Source of the DNA: Vandammella animalimorsus
GTDB taxonomy: Bacteria; Pseudomonadota; Gammaproteobacteria; Burkholderiales; Burkholderiaceae_C
Length of the DNA stretch: 64,000 bases
Assembly (NCBI RefSeq): GCF_002285285.1
Contig: NZ_NSJF01000001.1
Location: 248,001 to 312,000 of the forward strand
Reading direction: 5' to 3'
Both the position numbers and the translations under genes were made by a program. This document shows positions 1 through 8,408 of the stretch, one piece after another (within the stretch, counting starts at the first letter, position 1; the number at the start of each line of letters is the position of its first letter). The notes below the pieces were generated by a model. That model saw nothing but the letters and a program-made list of their open reading frames with translations. It searched no databases and was not told the origin of the DNA.

Positions 1-566
1 TGGTCGATGCGCAAGAGCGTGCGCTGGCATTGCGCGCGCGTCTGCCCAACCCCGACCGGCAGTTGCGCCCGGGCATGTCGGCCCAGGTGGAGCTGGTGCT
101 GCAAGAGCGCGCCCAGGCCGTGCTGGTGCCAGAGCAGGCTGTGCTGAGCAATGCCCAGGGGCCTGCGCTGATCCGGGTGCAGCCCTGGCAGGCCCAGGCG
201 CCCACGCCGCAGGGCGATGGCCGCCTGGGCTGGCCGCCGCAGACGGTGTTTCGCACCGAGCGCCTGCCGGTGCAACTGGGCCAGCGCCTGCCCGGCTGGG
301 TGGAGGTGCGCGGTGAGGGCCTGGCAGTGGGCGATGTGGTGATGGTGGCCGGCCAGCACCGCGCCAACCGCTCGGGCCAGCGCGTGCGCATCCGCTGGGC
401 CGAGCCTGAGCCGCCGCCGTTGTCCGATCACGCCACCCCCAGCCCCCATGATGGCCCCAGCCCCGAGGCGGGCCAGGACGCCGCATTCGGTGCAACGCTC
501 AGTGCAGCGCCCGCGCCTGGGCAGCCGCTGCGCCGCAGTGCCATGCGGGGTGTGCCATGGGCCTGA
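1..566 (+). CDS. RND efflux periplasmic adaptor (HlyD/MFP family), C-terminal part
   Basis: This is the 3' end of a gene that begins before the window; the reading frame runs from base 3 to the TGA at 564-566. The segment near the start (PDRQLRPGMSAQVELVL) is the typical beta-barrel/membrane-proximal part of membrane-fusion adaptors that bridge an RND pump to an outer-membrane channel. The last ~55 residues are Pro/Ala-rich and low complexity. The stop overlaps the permease start by 10 bases, so the two are almost certainly co-transcribed and translationally coupled. The substrate cannot be told from this fragment. Confidence 0.85.
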   Translation, partial: VDAQERALALRARLPNPDRQLRPGMSAQVELVLQERAQAVLVPEQAVLSNAQGPALIRVQPWQAQAPTPQGDGRLGWPPQTVFRTERLPVQLGQRLPGWVEVRGEGLAVGDVVMVAGQHRANRSGQRVRIRWAEPEPPPLSDHATPSPHDGPSPEAGQDAAFGATLSAAPAPGQPLRRSAMRGVPWA

Positions 567-3500
567 GCGAGCTGTCGGTGCGCCGGCCGGTGCTGGCGAC
601 GGTGATGTCGCTGCTGCTGGTGCTGGTGGGGCTGGTGAGCTTTTTCACGCTCACGGTGCGCGAATACCCGCGCACCGACGAGCCGGTGGTGACGGTGCGC
701 GCCAGCTACAGCGGCGCGTCGGCAGCAGTGGTGGAGTCGCGCGTGGCCAAGCCGCTGGAGGACTCGATCGCAGGCATCGAAGGCGTGGATGTGATCAGCT
801 CCATCAGCCGCGCCGGGCAGGCGCAGATTACCGTGCGCTTCGTGCTGGAGAAGGACCCGGACAGCGCCGCCGCCGAGGTGCGCGACCGCGTCGCGCGCGT
901 GCGCGCCCGCCTGCCGGCGGAGATTGACGAGCCGGTCGTGGCCAAGGTCGAGGCCGATGCCACGCCGGTGATCTGGCTGGCCTTCAGCTCGGCGCAGCGC
1001 AGCCCGCTGGAGATCAACGAGCTGATGCTGCGCATTGCGCGCCCATTGCTGCAAACCGTGCCGGGCGTGGCCGACACGCCCATTTTTGGCGAGCGCCGTT
1101 ACGCCATGCGCGTCGCGCTGCAGCCCGAGCGCATGGCCGCGCACGGGCTGACGGTTGAGGAGATCGAGAGCGCCATCCGCGCCAGCAATCTGGAGCTGCC
1201 CGCAGGGCGCATCGAATCGCACGAGCGAGAGCTGAACGTCGTCTCGCACACAGAGCTGGTCACGCCCAGCCAGTTTGCCGACATCGTGCTGCGCCATGGC
1301 GCGGGCCTGAAGCTGCGCCTGGGCGACGTGGCCCAGGTCGAGGAAGGGCCGGCCAGCCTGCGCAGCCGCGTGCGCTTCAATGGGCAAGAGGCCGTTTCCA
1401 TGGGCATCGTGCGCCAGGCCACGGCCAATCCGCTGGAGGTGGCCGCAGGCATTCGCCAGGCGCTGCAGCGCCTGCGCGCCGAGCTGCCCGGCGATGTGCA
1501 GGTCACCATCGCCAACGACAACGCGGTGTTCATCGAGCGCTCCATCGCCAGCGTGTACGCCACCATCGCCGAGGCTGTGCTGCTGGTGGTGCTGGTCATC
1601 GTGGTCTTTCTGGGCTCGCTGCGCGCGGCGCTGGTGCCCATCGTCACCATCCCCATCAGCCTGATTGGCACCTTTGCGCTGATGGCGCTGGCGGGCTTTT
1701 CGATCAATACGCTGACGCTGCTGGCCATGGTGCTGGCCATTGGCCTGGTGGTGGACGACGCCATCGTCATGCTGGAGAACATCCACCGCCACATTGAGGC
1801 CGGGCAGCGGCCCTTTGAGGCCGCCATCGCGGGCGCGCGCGAGATCGGCTTTGCCATCGTCGCCATGACGCTGACGCTGGCGGCCGTCTATGCGCCGCTG
1901 GCTTTTACGCCAGGGCGCACCGGGCGGCTGTTTGCCGAGTTCGCGCTCACGCTGGCCGGGGCCGTGCTGGTCTCGGGCTTTGTGGCGCTGACGCTCTCGC
2001 CCATGCTGTGCGCGCTGCTGTTGCGCCCCCATGCCCAGGCCGGGCGCTGGGCGCAGGCCGTGCAGCGGGCGCTGCGCGGGCTGGAGCGCGGCTATGCAAG
2101 CGTGCTGGGCTGGACGGTGCGCACACGCGCCGAGGCGGCCGGGCAGGCCCTGGCCGCCGCGAAAAAGACAGCGCCCGCGCCGCCACCGGCCGCATCAACC
2201 TTGTTGGCTGCAGCGGCGCAGCGACCAGTCTGGGCCGGGCGCATGGCCGTGTTGCTGGCCATGCTCGGCTGCGGTCTGGCACTGGCCTGGCTGTATCCGC
2301 GCCTGCCGGCCGAGCTGGCGCCAATGGAGGATCGCGGCACGCTGCAGGTGCGCATGAGCGCGCCCGATGGCGCCTCGCTGGACTACACCGACCGCTATGT
2401 GCGCGAGGCCGAGGCGCTGGTGCGGCGCCACCCGGAGTTCGACCGCGTTTTCGCCAGCGTTGGCAACCCCACGGTGCAAAACGGCACGCTGACCGTGCGC
2501 ACCGTGGACTGGAGCGAGCGCCAGCGCGGCATCGAGGCCTTGGCCGCTCAGGTCGGGCGAGACATGCGCGAGGTGCCGGGCGTGTTCAGCTTTTTGAATA
2601 CACCGCCGCCGCTGGGCATGGGCTTTAGCAGCCGACCGCTGCAGTATGTGATCCAGACCACCGGCAGCTATGAGCAGCTGCACGAGATCGTGCAGCAGTT
2701 CATGCAGGCTATGCGCGAGCACCCGGCCATCGACAGCCCGGATGTGGATCTGCGCCTGAGTGCGCCGCAGCTGCGCATCGAGGTCGATCGCGAGCGCGCG
2801 GCCGACCTGGGCGTGCAGCCGGCCACGGTGGCGCGCACATTGGAGAGCCTGCTGGGCGGGCGCATCGTCACGCGTTACAAGAAAGGCGCCGAGCAGTACG
2901 ACGTTTGGGTGCAGCTGGCGGCGCCGGCGCGCGCCACGCCAGAGCAAATCGGCCGCATTCAGGTGCGCAGCGCCCAGGGCGCGCTGGTGCCGCTGTCGGC
3001 GCTGCTGCGCAGCGATGAGGGCGCGGCGCCGCGCGAGCTCAACCACTTCGGCCAGCGCCGCTCGGCCACGCTGACCGCTCGCATCGCGCCCGGCTACACG
3101 CTGGGCCAGGCGCTGGACTTCATGGATGAGCTGGCCGCACGCACCTTGCCGGCTGGCCAGGGCTATGCCACGGCTTTGAGCGGCGCATCGCGCGAGTACC
3201 GCAGCGCACAGGGCGCGCTGACGCTGGTTTTTGCGCTGGCGCTGCTGTTCATCTACCTGGCGCTGGCGGCACAGTTCGAAAGCTTCGTCGATCCGCTGGT
3301 CATCATGGTCTCGGTGCCCCTGTCCATGGTGGGCGCGCTGCTGGCCCTGTGGCTCAGCGGCGGCACGCTCAACGTCTATTCACAGATCGGGCTGATCACG
3401 CTGGTCGGGCTGATCACCAAGCACGGCATCCTGATCGTTGAGTTTGCCAACCAGATGCGCCAGCAGGGCATGGCGCTGGCGAAGGCCACGCGCACTGCCG

Positions 3501-3718
3501 CCGTGCAGCGCCTGCGCCCCATCCTGATGACCACGGCCGCAATGGCGCTGGGCGCGCTGCCGTTGGCCCTGGCCAGCGGCGCCGGGGCCGAAAGCCGGCG
3601 CCAGATTGGCTGGGTCATCGTCGGCGGCATGGGCCTGGGCACGCTGCTGACGCTGCTGCTGGTGCCCACGGTCTATTTGCTGCTGGCGCGCCGCCGGGTG
3701 CCGGGCGCGCGGGCATGA
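557..3718 (+). CDS. RND efflux permease, HAE1/AcrB-like
   Basis: The 1053-residue inner-membrane pump is a proton-driven drug or metabolite exporter. It starts with the usual N-terminal helix (LSVRRPVLATVMSLLLVLVG), then a first porter domain and transmembrane bundle. TM4 carries the proton-relay pair in GLVVDDAIVMLENIH (Asp ~400-401), and TM10 the matching Lys in LITKHGILIVEFAN (~953), so transport should be intact. An Ala/Pro-rich linker near residues 520-550 joins the two halves. It overlaps the adaptor gene and ends just before a hairpin. No outer-membrane channel gene follows, so the pump may use a channel encoded upstream or elsewhere. Confidence 0.93.
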   Translation: MGLSELSVRRPVLATVMSLLLVLVGLVSFFTLTVREYPRTDEPVVTVRASYSGASAAVVESRVAKPLEDSIAGIEGVDVISSISRAGQAQITVRFVLEKDPDSAAAEVRDRVARVRARLPAEIDEPVVAKVEADATPVIWLAFSSAQRSPLEINELMLRIARPLLQTVPGVADTPIFGERRYAMRVALQPERMAAHGLTVEEIESAIRASNLELPAGRIESHERELNVVSHTELVTPSQFADIVLRHGAGLKLRLGDVAQVEEGPASLRSRVRFNGQEAVSMGIVRQATANPLEVAAGIRQALQRLRAELPGDVQVTIANDNAVFIERSIASVYATIAEAVLLVVLVIVVFLGSLRAALVPIVTIPISLIGTFALMALAGFSINTLTLLAMVLAIGLVVDDAIVMLENIHRHIEAGQRPFEAAIAGAREIGFAIVAMTLTLAAVYAPLAFTPGRTGRLFAEFALTLAGAVLVSGFVALTLSPMLCALLLRPHAQAGRWAQAVQRALRGLERGYASVLGWTVRTRAEAAGQALAAAKKTAPAPPPAASTLLAAAAQRPVWAGRMAVLLAMLGCGLALAWLYPRLPAELAPMEDRGTLQVRMSAPDGASLDYTDRYVREAEALVRRHPEFDRVFASVGNPTVQNGTLTVRTVDWSERQRGIEALAAQVGRDMREVPGVFSFLNTPPPLGMGFSSRPLQYVIQTTGSYEQLHEIVQQFMQAMREHPAIDSPDVDLRLSAPQLRIEVDRERAADLGVQPATVARTLESLLGGRIVTRYKKGAEQYDVWVQLAAPARATPEQIGRIQVRSAQGALVPLSALLRSDEGAAPRELNHFGQRRSATLTARIAPGYTLGQALDFMDELAARTLPAGQGYATALSGASREYRSAQGALTLVFALALLFIYLALAAQFESFVDPLVIMVSVPLSMVGALLALWLSGGTLNVYSQIGLITLVGLITKHGILIVEFANQMRQQGMALAKATRTAAVQRLRPILMTTAAMALGALPLALASGAGAESRRQIGWVIVGGMGLGTLLTLLLVPTVYLLLARRRVPGARA

Positions 3719-3752
3719 AAAAAGCCACGCGGGCCTGGCGGCTGCGTGGCTT
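3718..3752 (-). terminator. Intrinsic terminator of the thiolase gene
   Basis: A 9-bp perfect stem (AAGCCACGC at 3722-3730 with GCGTGGCTT at 3744-3752) is followed on the minus strand by a run of six T. It lies 44 bases past the thiolase stop, between two convergent genes. On the plus strand the hairpin lacks a T-run, so it is a poorer terminator for the RND genes. Confidence 0.8.
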
Positions 3753-3795
3753 GGCTGTGGTGCGCCCTGAATTGGCCAGGGCGTAGGCTGTCAGA

Positions 3796-4980
3796 TCACA
3801 TGCGCTCGAAGATGGCGGCAATGCCCTGACCGCCGCCGATGCACATCGTCACCAGCGCATAGCGACCGTTGATGCGCTGCAGCTCGTGCAGGGCCTTGAC
3901 GGTGATCAGCGCGCCGGTGGCGCCGATGGGGTGGCCCAGCGAGATGCCCGAGCCGTTGGGGTTGACCTTGGCCGGATCCAGGCCCAGGTCGCGCGTGACG
4001 GCGCAGGCCTGGGCGGCAAAGGCTTCGTTGGCCTCGATCACGTCCAGGTCGTCAATGCTCAGGCCGGCTTTTTTCAGCGCCAGCTTGGAGGCGGGCACCG
4101 GGCCGATGCCCATGTACAGCGGCTCCACGCCGGCGTGCGCATAGGCCACCAGGCGCGCCATGGGCTTGAGGCCCTTGCTCCGGGCGGCCTTGGCCTCCAT
4201 CAGCACCACGGCGGCGGCGGCGTCGTTCAGGCCCGAGGCATTGCCGGCCGTGACGCTGCCGTTTTCTTTGACGAACACCGGCTTGAGCTTGCCGAAGTCC
4301 TCCAGCTTGGCGCCGGCGCGGAAGTGCTCGTCGGTATCGAACACCACCTCGCCCTTGCGGGTCTTGATGCTCACGGGCACGATCTGGTCCTTGAAGTAGC
4401 CGCCGGCAGTGGCGCGCTCGGCGCGTTGGTGGCTCTCCAGCGCCAGCTGATCCTGGTCCTCACGGCTGATGCCCCACTTGGCGGCGATGTTCTCGGCCGT
4501 CACGCCCATGTGGACGGTGTTGAAGGGGTCGTGCAGCGCGCCGACCATCATGTCCACCAGGCTCACGTCGCCCATGCGCGCGCCCCAGCGGGTGTTGAGG
4601 CTGGCGTAGGGCGCGCGGCTCATGCTCTCGGCGCCCGCGCCAATGGCCACGTCGGCATCGCCCAGCAGAATGCTCTGGCTGGCCGAGACAATGGCCTGCA
4701 GGCCCGAGCCACACAGGCGGTTGACGTTGAAGGCCGGCGTCTCGATCGGGCAGCCGCCTTCGATGGCGGCCACGCGCGAGAGGTACATGTCGCGTGGCTC
4801 GGTATTGACGACGTGGCCAAAGACCACATGGCCCACATCCTTGCCTTCGAGCTGCGCGCGCTTGAGCGACTCCTTGAGCACCAGCGCCCCCAGCGCGGTG
4901 GGCGGCATGTCCTTGAGGCTGCCGCCATAGGTACCGATGGCAGTGCGCACGGCACTGACGACCACGACTTCACGACTCAT
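3796..4980 (-). CDS. Acetyl-CoA C-acetyltransferase (thiolase)
   Basis: The 394-residue thiolase condenses two acetyl-CoA to acetoacetyl-CoA (first step of PHB synthesis) or cleaves 3-ketoacyl-CoA. The nucleophilic Cys is C90 in NVNRLCGSGLQ; the His motif GHPIGATG and the second Cys in CIGGGQG are near the C-terminus. The start MSREVVVVSAVRTAIG is preceded by AAAGGA and gives the family's usual length; the frame stays open for another ~100 codons upstream, but that extension is not thiolase-like. A phasin gene lies upstream on the same strand and PHA synthase 7 kb further, which suggests a PHA role (PhaA/BktB-like). A beta-oxidation role cannot be excluded. Confidence 0.93.
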   Translation of the reverse strand: MSREVVVVSAVRTAIGTYGGSLKDMPPTALGALVLKESLKRAQLEGKDVGHVVFGHVVNTEPRDMYLSRVAAIEGGCPIETPAFNVNRLCGSGLQAIVSASQSILLGDADVAIGAGAESMSRAPYASLNTRWGARMGDVSLVDMMVGALHDPFNTVHMGVTAENIAAKWGISREDQDQLALESHQRAERATAGGYFKDQIVPVSIKTRKGEVVFDTDEHFRAGAKLEDFGKLKPVFVKENGSVTAGNASGLNDAAAAVVLMEAKAARSKGLKPMARLVAYAHAGVEPLYMGIGPVPASKLALKKAGLSIDDLDVIEANEAFAAQACAVTRDLGLDPAKVNPNGSGISLGHPIGATGALITVKALHELQRINGRYALVTMCIGGGQGIAAIFERM

Positions 4981-5180
4981 TGTGTATTCCTTTGCTTGAG
5001 GTTGAAAAACAGCGCGGGCCCCGTCGATGTGCCCCATGGGCGGCGCGTGTGCAGCAGGCCCGCATCGATTCGCTGCATACGCATCGGACCAGCCTGCGAT
5101 GATGACACGAAAAACCAAAGCCACAGCGCGGGTTTTCATGCAGGCTCGGCCTGCAGGCGCCGCTGGCTGGACGCTCAGGC

Positions 5181-5208
5181 AAAAAAAAGCCCGGCACGGG
5201 GCCGGGCT
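5181..5208 (-). terminator. Intrinsic terminator of the phasin gene
   Basis: The stem AGCCCGGC (5188-5195) pairs with GCCGGGCT (5201-5208) and is followed on the minus strand by eight T. It lies ~95 bases past the phasin stop and separates phasin from thiolase, so thiolase needs its own promoter between here and 4980. The whole 4981-5301 gap holds only this terminator and an unrecognised promoter region; I see no gene in it. Confidence 0.85.
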
Positions 5209-5301
5209 GAAGGGATCCATGAAAATGGTTTCGAAAGGATCCAAGGAGACAACTTGTAGGTGATCGCCCGGCCTGAGGCCAGAGCGCATGCACCAAAAGG
5301 A

Positions 5302-5853
5302 TTACGAGCGGCGACGCGAAGCGGCCGACTTGGCGGCGTTGGTGGCGCTTTCGGTCACGGCGTTGAAGTTGGCCTGGGCCACGTCAGAAGCCTGCTTGAC
5401 GGTTTTCTGCACCGATTCGAAGGCGTTGTTGGCTGCCGAGATGGCGCTGCGCACCACGGCCACGGAGGCTTCCGTGCCAACAGGGGCGTTCTTGGCAGCG
5501 CTTTCGACCAGGTTGTTCATGGCCTGCTGGGCTTCGGCAGTGCGCTCTTCGACCATGCGGTTGATTTCCTGACCGCTTTCCGAAGCGATTTCATACAGCT
5601 GGCGGCTGTAGTTGGAGACTTTCTCGGCCAGGGGCTGGAAGATGCTCGACTGCAGGGCGGCCAGTTCCTGAGCGTCCTTGATGGACAGCACGGCCTGGCT
5701 GTGCTTGGCGGCGTCGTTCAGGGCTTCGCGCGAGACCTTGACGTTCAGCTCGATGAGCTTTTCCACGCTTTCGAAGGCCTTGTTGGTCAGGCCGAACAGC
5801 TGCTCGATGTTGGCCTTGTGGGCAGCCAGGATTTGCTCAGGGGTCAGTGCCAT
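5302..5853 (-). CDS. phaP: Phasin (PHA granule-associated protein)
   Basis: The 183-residue protein belongs to the phasin family (phasin_2/TIGR01841 type). It begins [20 protein letters not shown] and has the amphipathic, Ala/Glu/Lys-rich helical character of proteins that coat PHA granules and control their size and number. The C-terminus is basic (SAASRRRS). The ATG is preceded by GGGAGAG. The 5' leader is about 150 bases, with a good sigma-70-like promoter and a PhaR-type palindrome upstream, as expected for a gene repressed until granules form. It has its own terminator. Phasins are often paralogous, so the number in phaP1/2/3 schemes is unknown. Confidence 0.9.
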   Translation of the reverse strand: MALTPEQILAAHKANIEQLFGLTNKAFESVEKLIELNVKVSREALNDAAKHSQAVLSIKDAQELAALQSSIFQPLAEKVSNYSRQLYEIASESGQEINRMVEERTAEAQQAMNNLVESAAKNAPVGTEASVAVVRSAISAANNAFESVQKTVKQASDVAQANFNAVTESATNAAKSAASRRRS

Positions 5854-6008
5854 TTTTCTCTCCCGATGAATAGTTGACGAGGGTTGATAAGGAACGGTGC
5901 TGGCACGGACGCTGGGCGTTGGAATACTTGTGTGTGGCCTCAAGCGTGGGCACATGCGAGCCTGGCCACCGTGGGCGAGAACTCATTGTGCGATGCAGCA
6001 TGGTCGTG

Positions 6009-6037
6009 ATTATGCGGCGGCTGCGCAAGGATGGCAA
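6009..6037 (-). promoter_or_regulatory. Sigma-70-type promoter of phasin
   Basis: On the minus strand TTGCCA (6032-6037) and CATAAT (6009-6014) are separated by exactly 17 bases, each matching the consensus in five of six positions. Transcription would start near 6002, about 150 bases before the phasin ATG. Confidence 0.65.
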
Positions 6038-6042
6038 GCGGT

Positions 6043-6061
6043 TTTGCTGCAGTGCAGCAAA
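6043..6061. promoter_or_regulatory. Candidate PhaR operator (perfect palindrome)
   Basis: TTTGCTGCAGTGCAGCAAA is a perfect dyad with 8-base arms around AGT and contains CTGC-N3-GCAG, the motif reported for the PHA-responsive repressor PhaR of Paracoccus denitrificans. It ends five bases upstream of the phasin -35 box. The palindrome and its position are seen directly; PhaR binding is inferred, and no phaR gene lies in this window. Confidence 0.6.
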
Positions 6062-6065
6062 TTAA

Positions 6066-6084
6066 TCGATACTAAATGTATCGA
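6066..6084. repeat. Second perfect palindrome upstream of phasin
   Basis: TCGATAC-TAAAT-GTATCGA has 7-base arms and a 5-base spacer. It starts four bases beyond the end of the PhaR-type palindrome, on the side away from the phasin promoter, and ends 30 bases before the amidase stop. Its symmetry suggests a dimeric regulator site; no regulator is identified. It has no T-run and is not a terminator. Confidence 0.5.
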
Positions 6085-6113
6085 AGGTGTTTCAGGCGCA
6101 CATCGTGCTGGAC

Positions 6114-7775
6114 CTATAGGCGGCGCACGCGCGCCAGCGGCGGGTGGTTGCGCAGGTAGGTCACGACGCCGGCGGCGATGGCATCGGCAATGCGGGCCTG
6201 GTACTGCGGGGAGTTGAGCAGGCGCTCCTCGTCCGGGTTGCTGATGAAGCCGGTTTCGATCAGCACGCTGGGCGTGTCGGGCGAGCGCAGCACGGCGAAG
6301 TTGGCCTGCTCGACGCTGCGCTTGTGCATGTGGGCGAATTGGGCGAGCTGGGCCGCCATGTAGCGCCCGAGCACCAGGCTGTCGCGGATTTGTGCCGAGG
6401 TGCTCATGTCGGCCAACATGCTTTGTACTTGGCGGTCGCGCGAGTGGATGTTCAACCCGCCTACGGCATCGGCCTTGTTTTCGTGCGCGGCCAGCATGCG
6501 CGCGGCGGTGCTGGTGGCGCCGCGCTGGCTGAGGGCGTAGACGCTGGAGCCGCGCGCGCGCCGGTTGAGCGCAGCGTCGGCATGGATGCTGACGAACAGG
6601 TCGGCCTGCACGCGCCGCGCGCGCTCGACGCGCGAAGCCAGCGGCACGAAGAAATCGCGGTCGCGCGTCATGTAGGCCTGCAGCGGCACACCGTTGACGC
6701 GCAGCCGGTTGATGCGCTCGCGCACCTGCAGAGCAATGGCGAGCACGACGTGTTTTTCATAGCTGCGGGCCGGGCCGATGGCGCCCGGGTCTTCGCCGCC
6801 GTGACCAGGGTCCAGCGCCACGATGTAAATGCGGTCGGTTTGCTGGCGCGTGGCTGGCGGGCTGGAGACAGGCGGCGGCGCCGGCGGGCGTGGCGCAGGG
6901 CTGGGGCGGGGCGCTGGCGGCACCGGGCGCGGCGCAGGCGCGGGGGCCGGGGCAGGCCTGGGGGCTGGCGCTGGTGGGCGCGAGCCATGCTGGCCAAACC
7001 ACTCGTCCAGCGCATCTGGCCCGGGCGCTGGCTTTGGGGCCGGAGTAGGGGCTGGCGTTGGCGCAGGCGTTATCACAGGTGTTGGCGGCGCTTCAACGCT
7101 GGGCGCTTGCGCCAGGGTGCGCAGGCGTTCGTCGATGAGCTGGGCCATGGGATCGACCCGTTGCAGCGGGTACAGGTCGAAGACCAGCCGGTGCCGATAA
7201 GGCGCAATGGGCTTGAGGGTGAACACCTCTGGGCGCACGCGCTGCTTGAGGTCGATCACCATGCGCACCACGGTGGGCGAATGCTGGGCAATGCGGATGG
7301 CGGCGATGTTCGGGTCGTCGGACTTCACGCGCGTTTCCATGTTGCGCAGCTCCGGCCCCAGGCGCAGATTCTTGATGTCCACGTACAGGCGCGGCGGGTT
7401 GGCGACCAGGTCGTGCTGGGCCTCGAGCTTTTGATCCGACTCGATGGTCACGCGCGAATACTCGGGCGCGGGCCAGATGCGTAGCGCGACGATGCCTTTT
7501 TTGTTGCCCTTGGCGGCCGTTTGCGGGTAGTGGCGCTGGCTGATCTGGGCAAAGGCCACGTGCTCCACCCCCAGTGTGCACAGCAGGGCGCCGGCGCGCA
7601 GCAGGCTGCGGCGGTCCCAGCGCCGTGGCGCCGCTGCAGGCGGTTGCGCCTGGGGCGCAACCGGCATGGGGGCTGTGCTGGCAGCCAGCGGCTGAGCGTG
7701 ATTGGGTGCGGGGGGGAGCGTGGCGGCGGCTTCGGCGCGGGCGGCGGCGGGCGCAGGCGGGGTCGGTGGGCTCAT
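6114..7775 (-). CDS. amiC: N-acetylmuramoyl-L-alanine amidase (AmiC-like)
   Basis: A periplasmic zinc amidase that cleaves the peptide stem from murein during daughter-cell separation. A Tat-type signal (DRRSLLRAGALLC, about residues 54-66) sits behind an unusually long Ala/Pro-rich N-region. An AMIN septal-targeting domain follows (~90-200), then a ~80-residue Pro/Ala linker and the Amidase_3 domain, with zinc ligands in DPGHGGEDPG, the Glu in YEKHVVLA, the His in FVSIHADA, and the catalytic Glu in VLIETGFIS. The chosen ATG overlaps the tsaE stop as ATGA; an ATG nine bases further upstream (7784) is equally possible. The order tsaE-amiC is common in proteobacteria; mutL, often next, is absent here. 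Confidence 0.93.
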   Translation of the reverse strand: MSPPTPPAPAAARAEAAATLPPAPNHAQPLAASTAPMPVAPQAQPPAAAPRRWDRRSLLRAGALLCTLGVEHVAFAQISQRHYPQTAAKGNKKGIVALRIWPAPEYSRVTIESDQKLEAQHDLVANPPRLYVDIKNLRLGPELRNMETRVKSDDPNIAAIRIAQHSPTVVRMVIDLKQRVRPEVFTLKPIAPYRHRLVFDLYPLQRVDPMAQLIDERLRTLAQAPSVEAPPTPVITPAPTPAPTPAPKPAPGPDALDEWFGQHGSRPPAPAPRPAPAPAPAPRPVPPAPRPSPAPRPPAPPPVSSPPATRQQTDRIYIVALDPGHGGEDPGAIGPARSYEKHVVLAIALQVRERINRLRVNGVPLQAYMTRDRDFFVPLASRVERARRVQADLFVSIHADAALNRRARGSSVYALSQRGATSTAARMLAAHENKADAVGGLNIHSRDRQVQSMLADMSTSAQIRDSLVLGRYMAAQLAQFAHMHKRSVEQANFAVLRSPDTPSVLIETGFISNPDEERLLNSPQYQARIADAIAAGVVTYLRNHPPLARVRRL

Positions 7776-8329
7776 AGCGCGCATTGAAGCATATTTTTCG
7801 CCAATGCCTGGCCGGCTGGGCTGTAGGCCAGTAGCGCCAGTTGCCGCTGCTGTGGCTGCTGCGGCACGAATTGCAGATGCAGTGCCAAGTCGGGCAGCGG
7901 CAGTGCGTCGCCAGCCTTTTGCGGCCACTCGATCAGTTTCAGCCCGGCGCCTTGCACGGTTTCCAGCAAGCCCGAGTCCAGCCATTCCTGCGGGGTTTCG
8001 AGGCGATACAGGTCGAAATGATGCACCTGCTCAGGGGGGTGATCGAGGGCGTAGCTCTCCAGCAGCGCGTAGGTCGGGCTTTTGATGCGGCCTCGCACGC
8101 CCAGCGCACGCAGCAGGTGGCGCACCCAACTGGTCTTGCCCGCGCCCAGCGCGCCATAGAGGTGGATGCTGACTTGCGCCAGCGCCTGGCCCTGCGCGGC
8201 CAGGGCTTGGGCCAGGCGTTCGGTGGCGGTCTCGTCGGCCAGTGCAATGCTGGCTTGGGCCAGCGCGGTGGCAGTGGGCGGCTGTTCGGAGGCGGGCAGG
8301 GCTGCAGTGGTTGGGACGCTGGCGGGCAT
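7772..8329 (-). CDS. tsaE: tRNA t6A37 biosynthesis ATPase TsaE
   Basis: The 185-residue ATPase works with TsaB, TsaC and TsaD to make threonylcarbamoyl-adenosine at position 37 of ANN-decoding tRNAs. Walker A is GALGAGKTS (residues 59-67); KSPTYALLESY and HHFDLYRL follow as in the family. The first ~30 residues are an Ala/Pro/Thr-rich extension compared with the usual ~150-160 residue protein, and a start further inside is possible. The frame also remains open upstream, but that would run into the divergent queG start. Its stop overlaps the amidase start by four bases. Confidence 0.9.
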   Translation of the reverse strand: MPASVPTTAALPASEQPPTATALAQASIALADETATERLAQALAAQGQALAQVSIHLYGALGAGKTSWVRHLLRALGVRGRIKSPTYALLESYALDHPPEQVHHFDLYRLETPQEWLDSGLLETVQGAGLKLIEWPQKAGDALPLPDLALHLQFVPQQPQQRQLALLAYSPAGQALAKNMLQCAL

Positions 8330-8395
8330 GGAGGTGCAGGCGGGCAGGTGCGATCGGGCGGGCAATGAGCGGGCGGGGCGCCCCCAGGCATTGCC

Positions 8396-8401
8396 TACAA
8401 T
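8396..8401 (+). promoter_or_regulatory. -10 box TACAAT of queG
   Basis: TACAAT ends only seven bases before the queG ATG, so transcription would begin at or next to the start codon and give a leaderless or nearly leaderless mRNA. No ribosome-binding site fits in that space. A convincing -35 box is not visible. The same TTGCCTACAAT string recurs upstream of murJ (16285-16295). Confidence 0.5.
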
Positions 8402-8408
8402 TTTCCGC

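Noticed and set aside
428-2032. 534-codon minus-strand frame opposite the RND permease
   Set aside because: Antisense shadow with Arg/His/Gln-rich composition and no domain.
4981-5289. 103-codon N-terminal extension of thiolase
   Set aside because: Thiolase homology and AAAGGA ribosome site begin at 4980; the extension crosses the phasin terminator.
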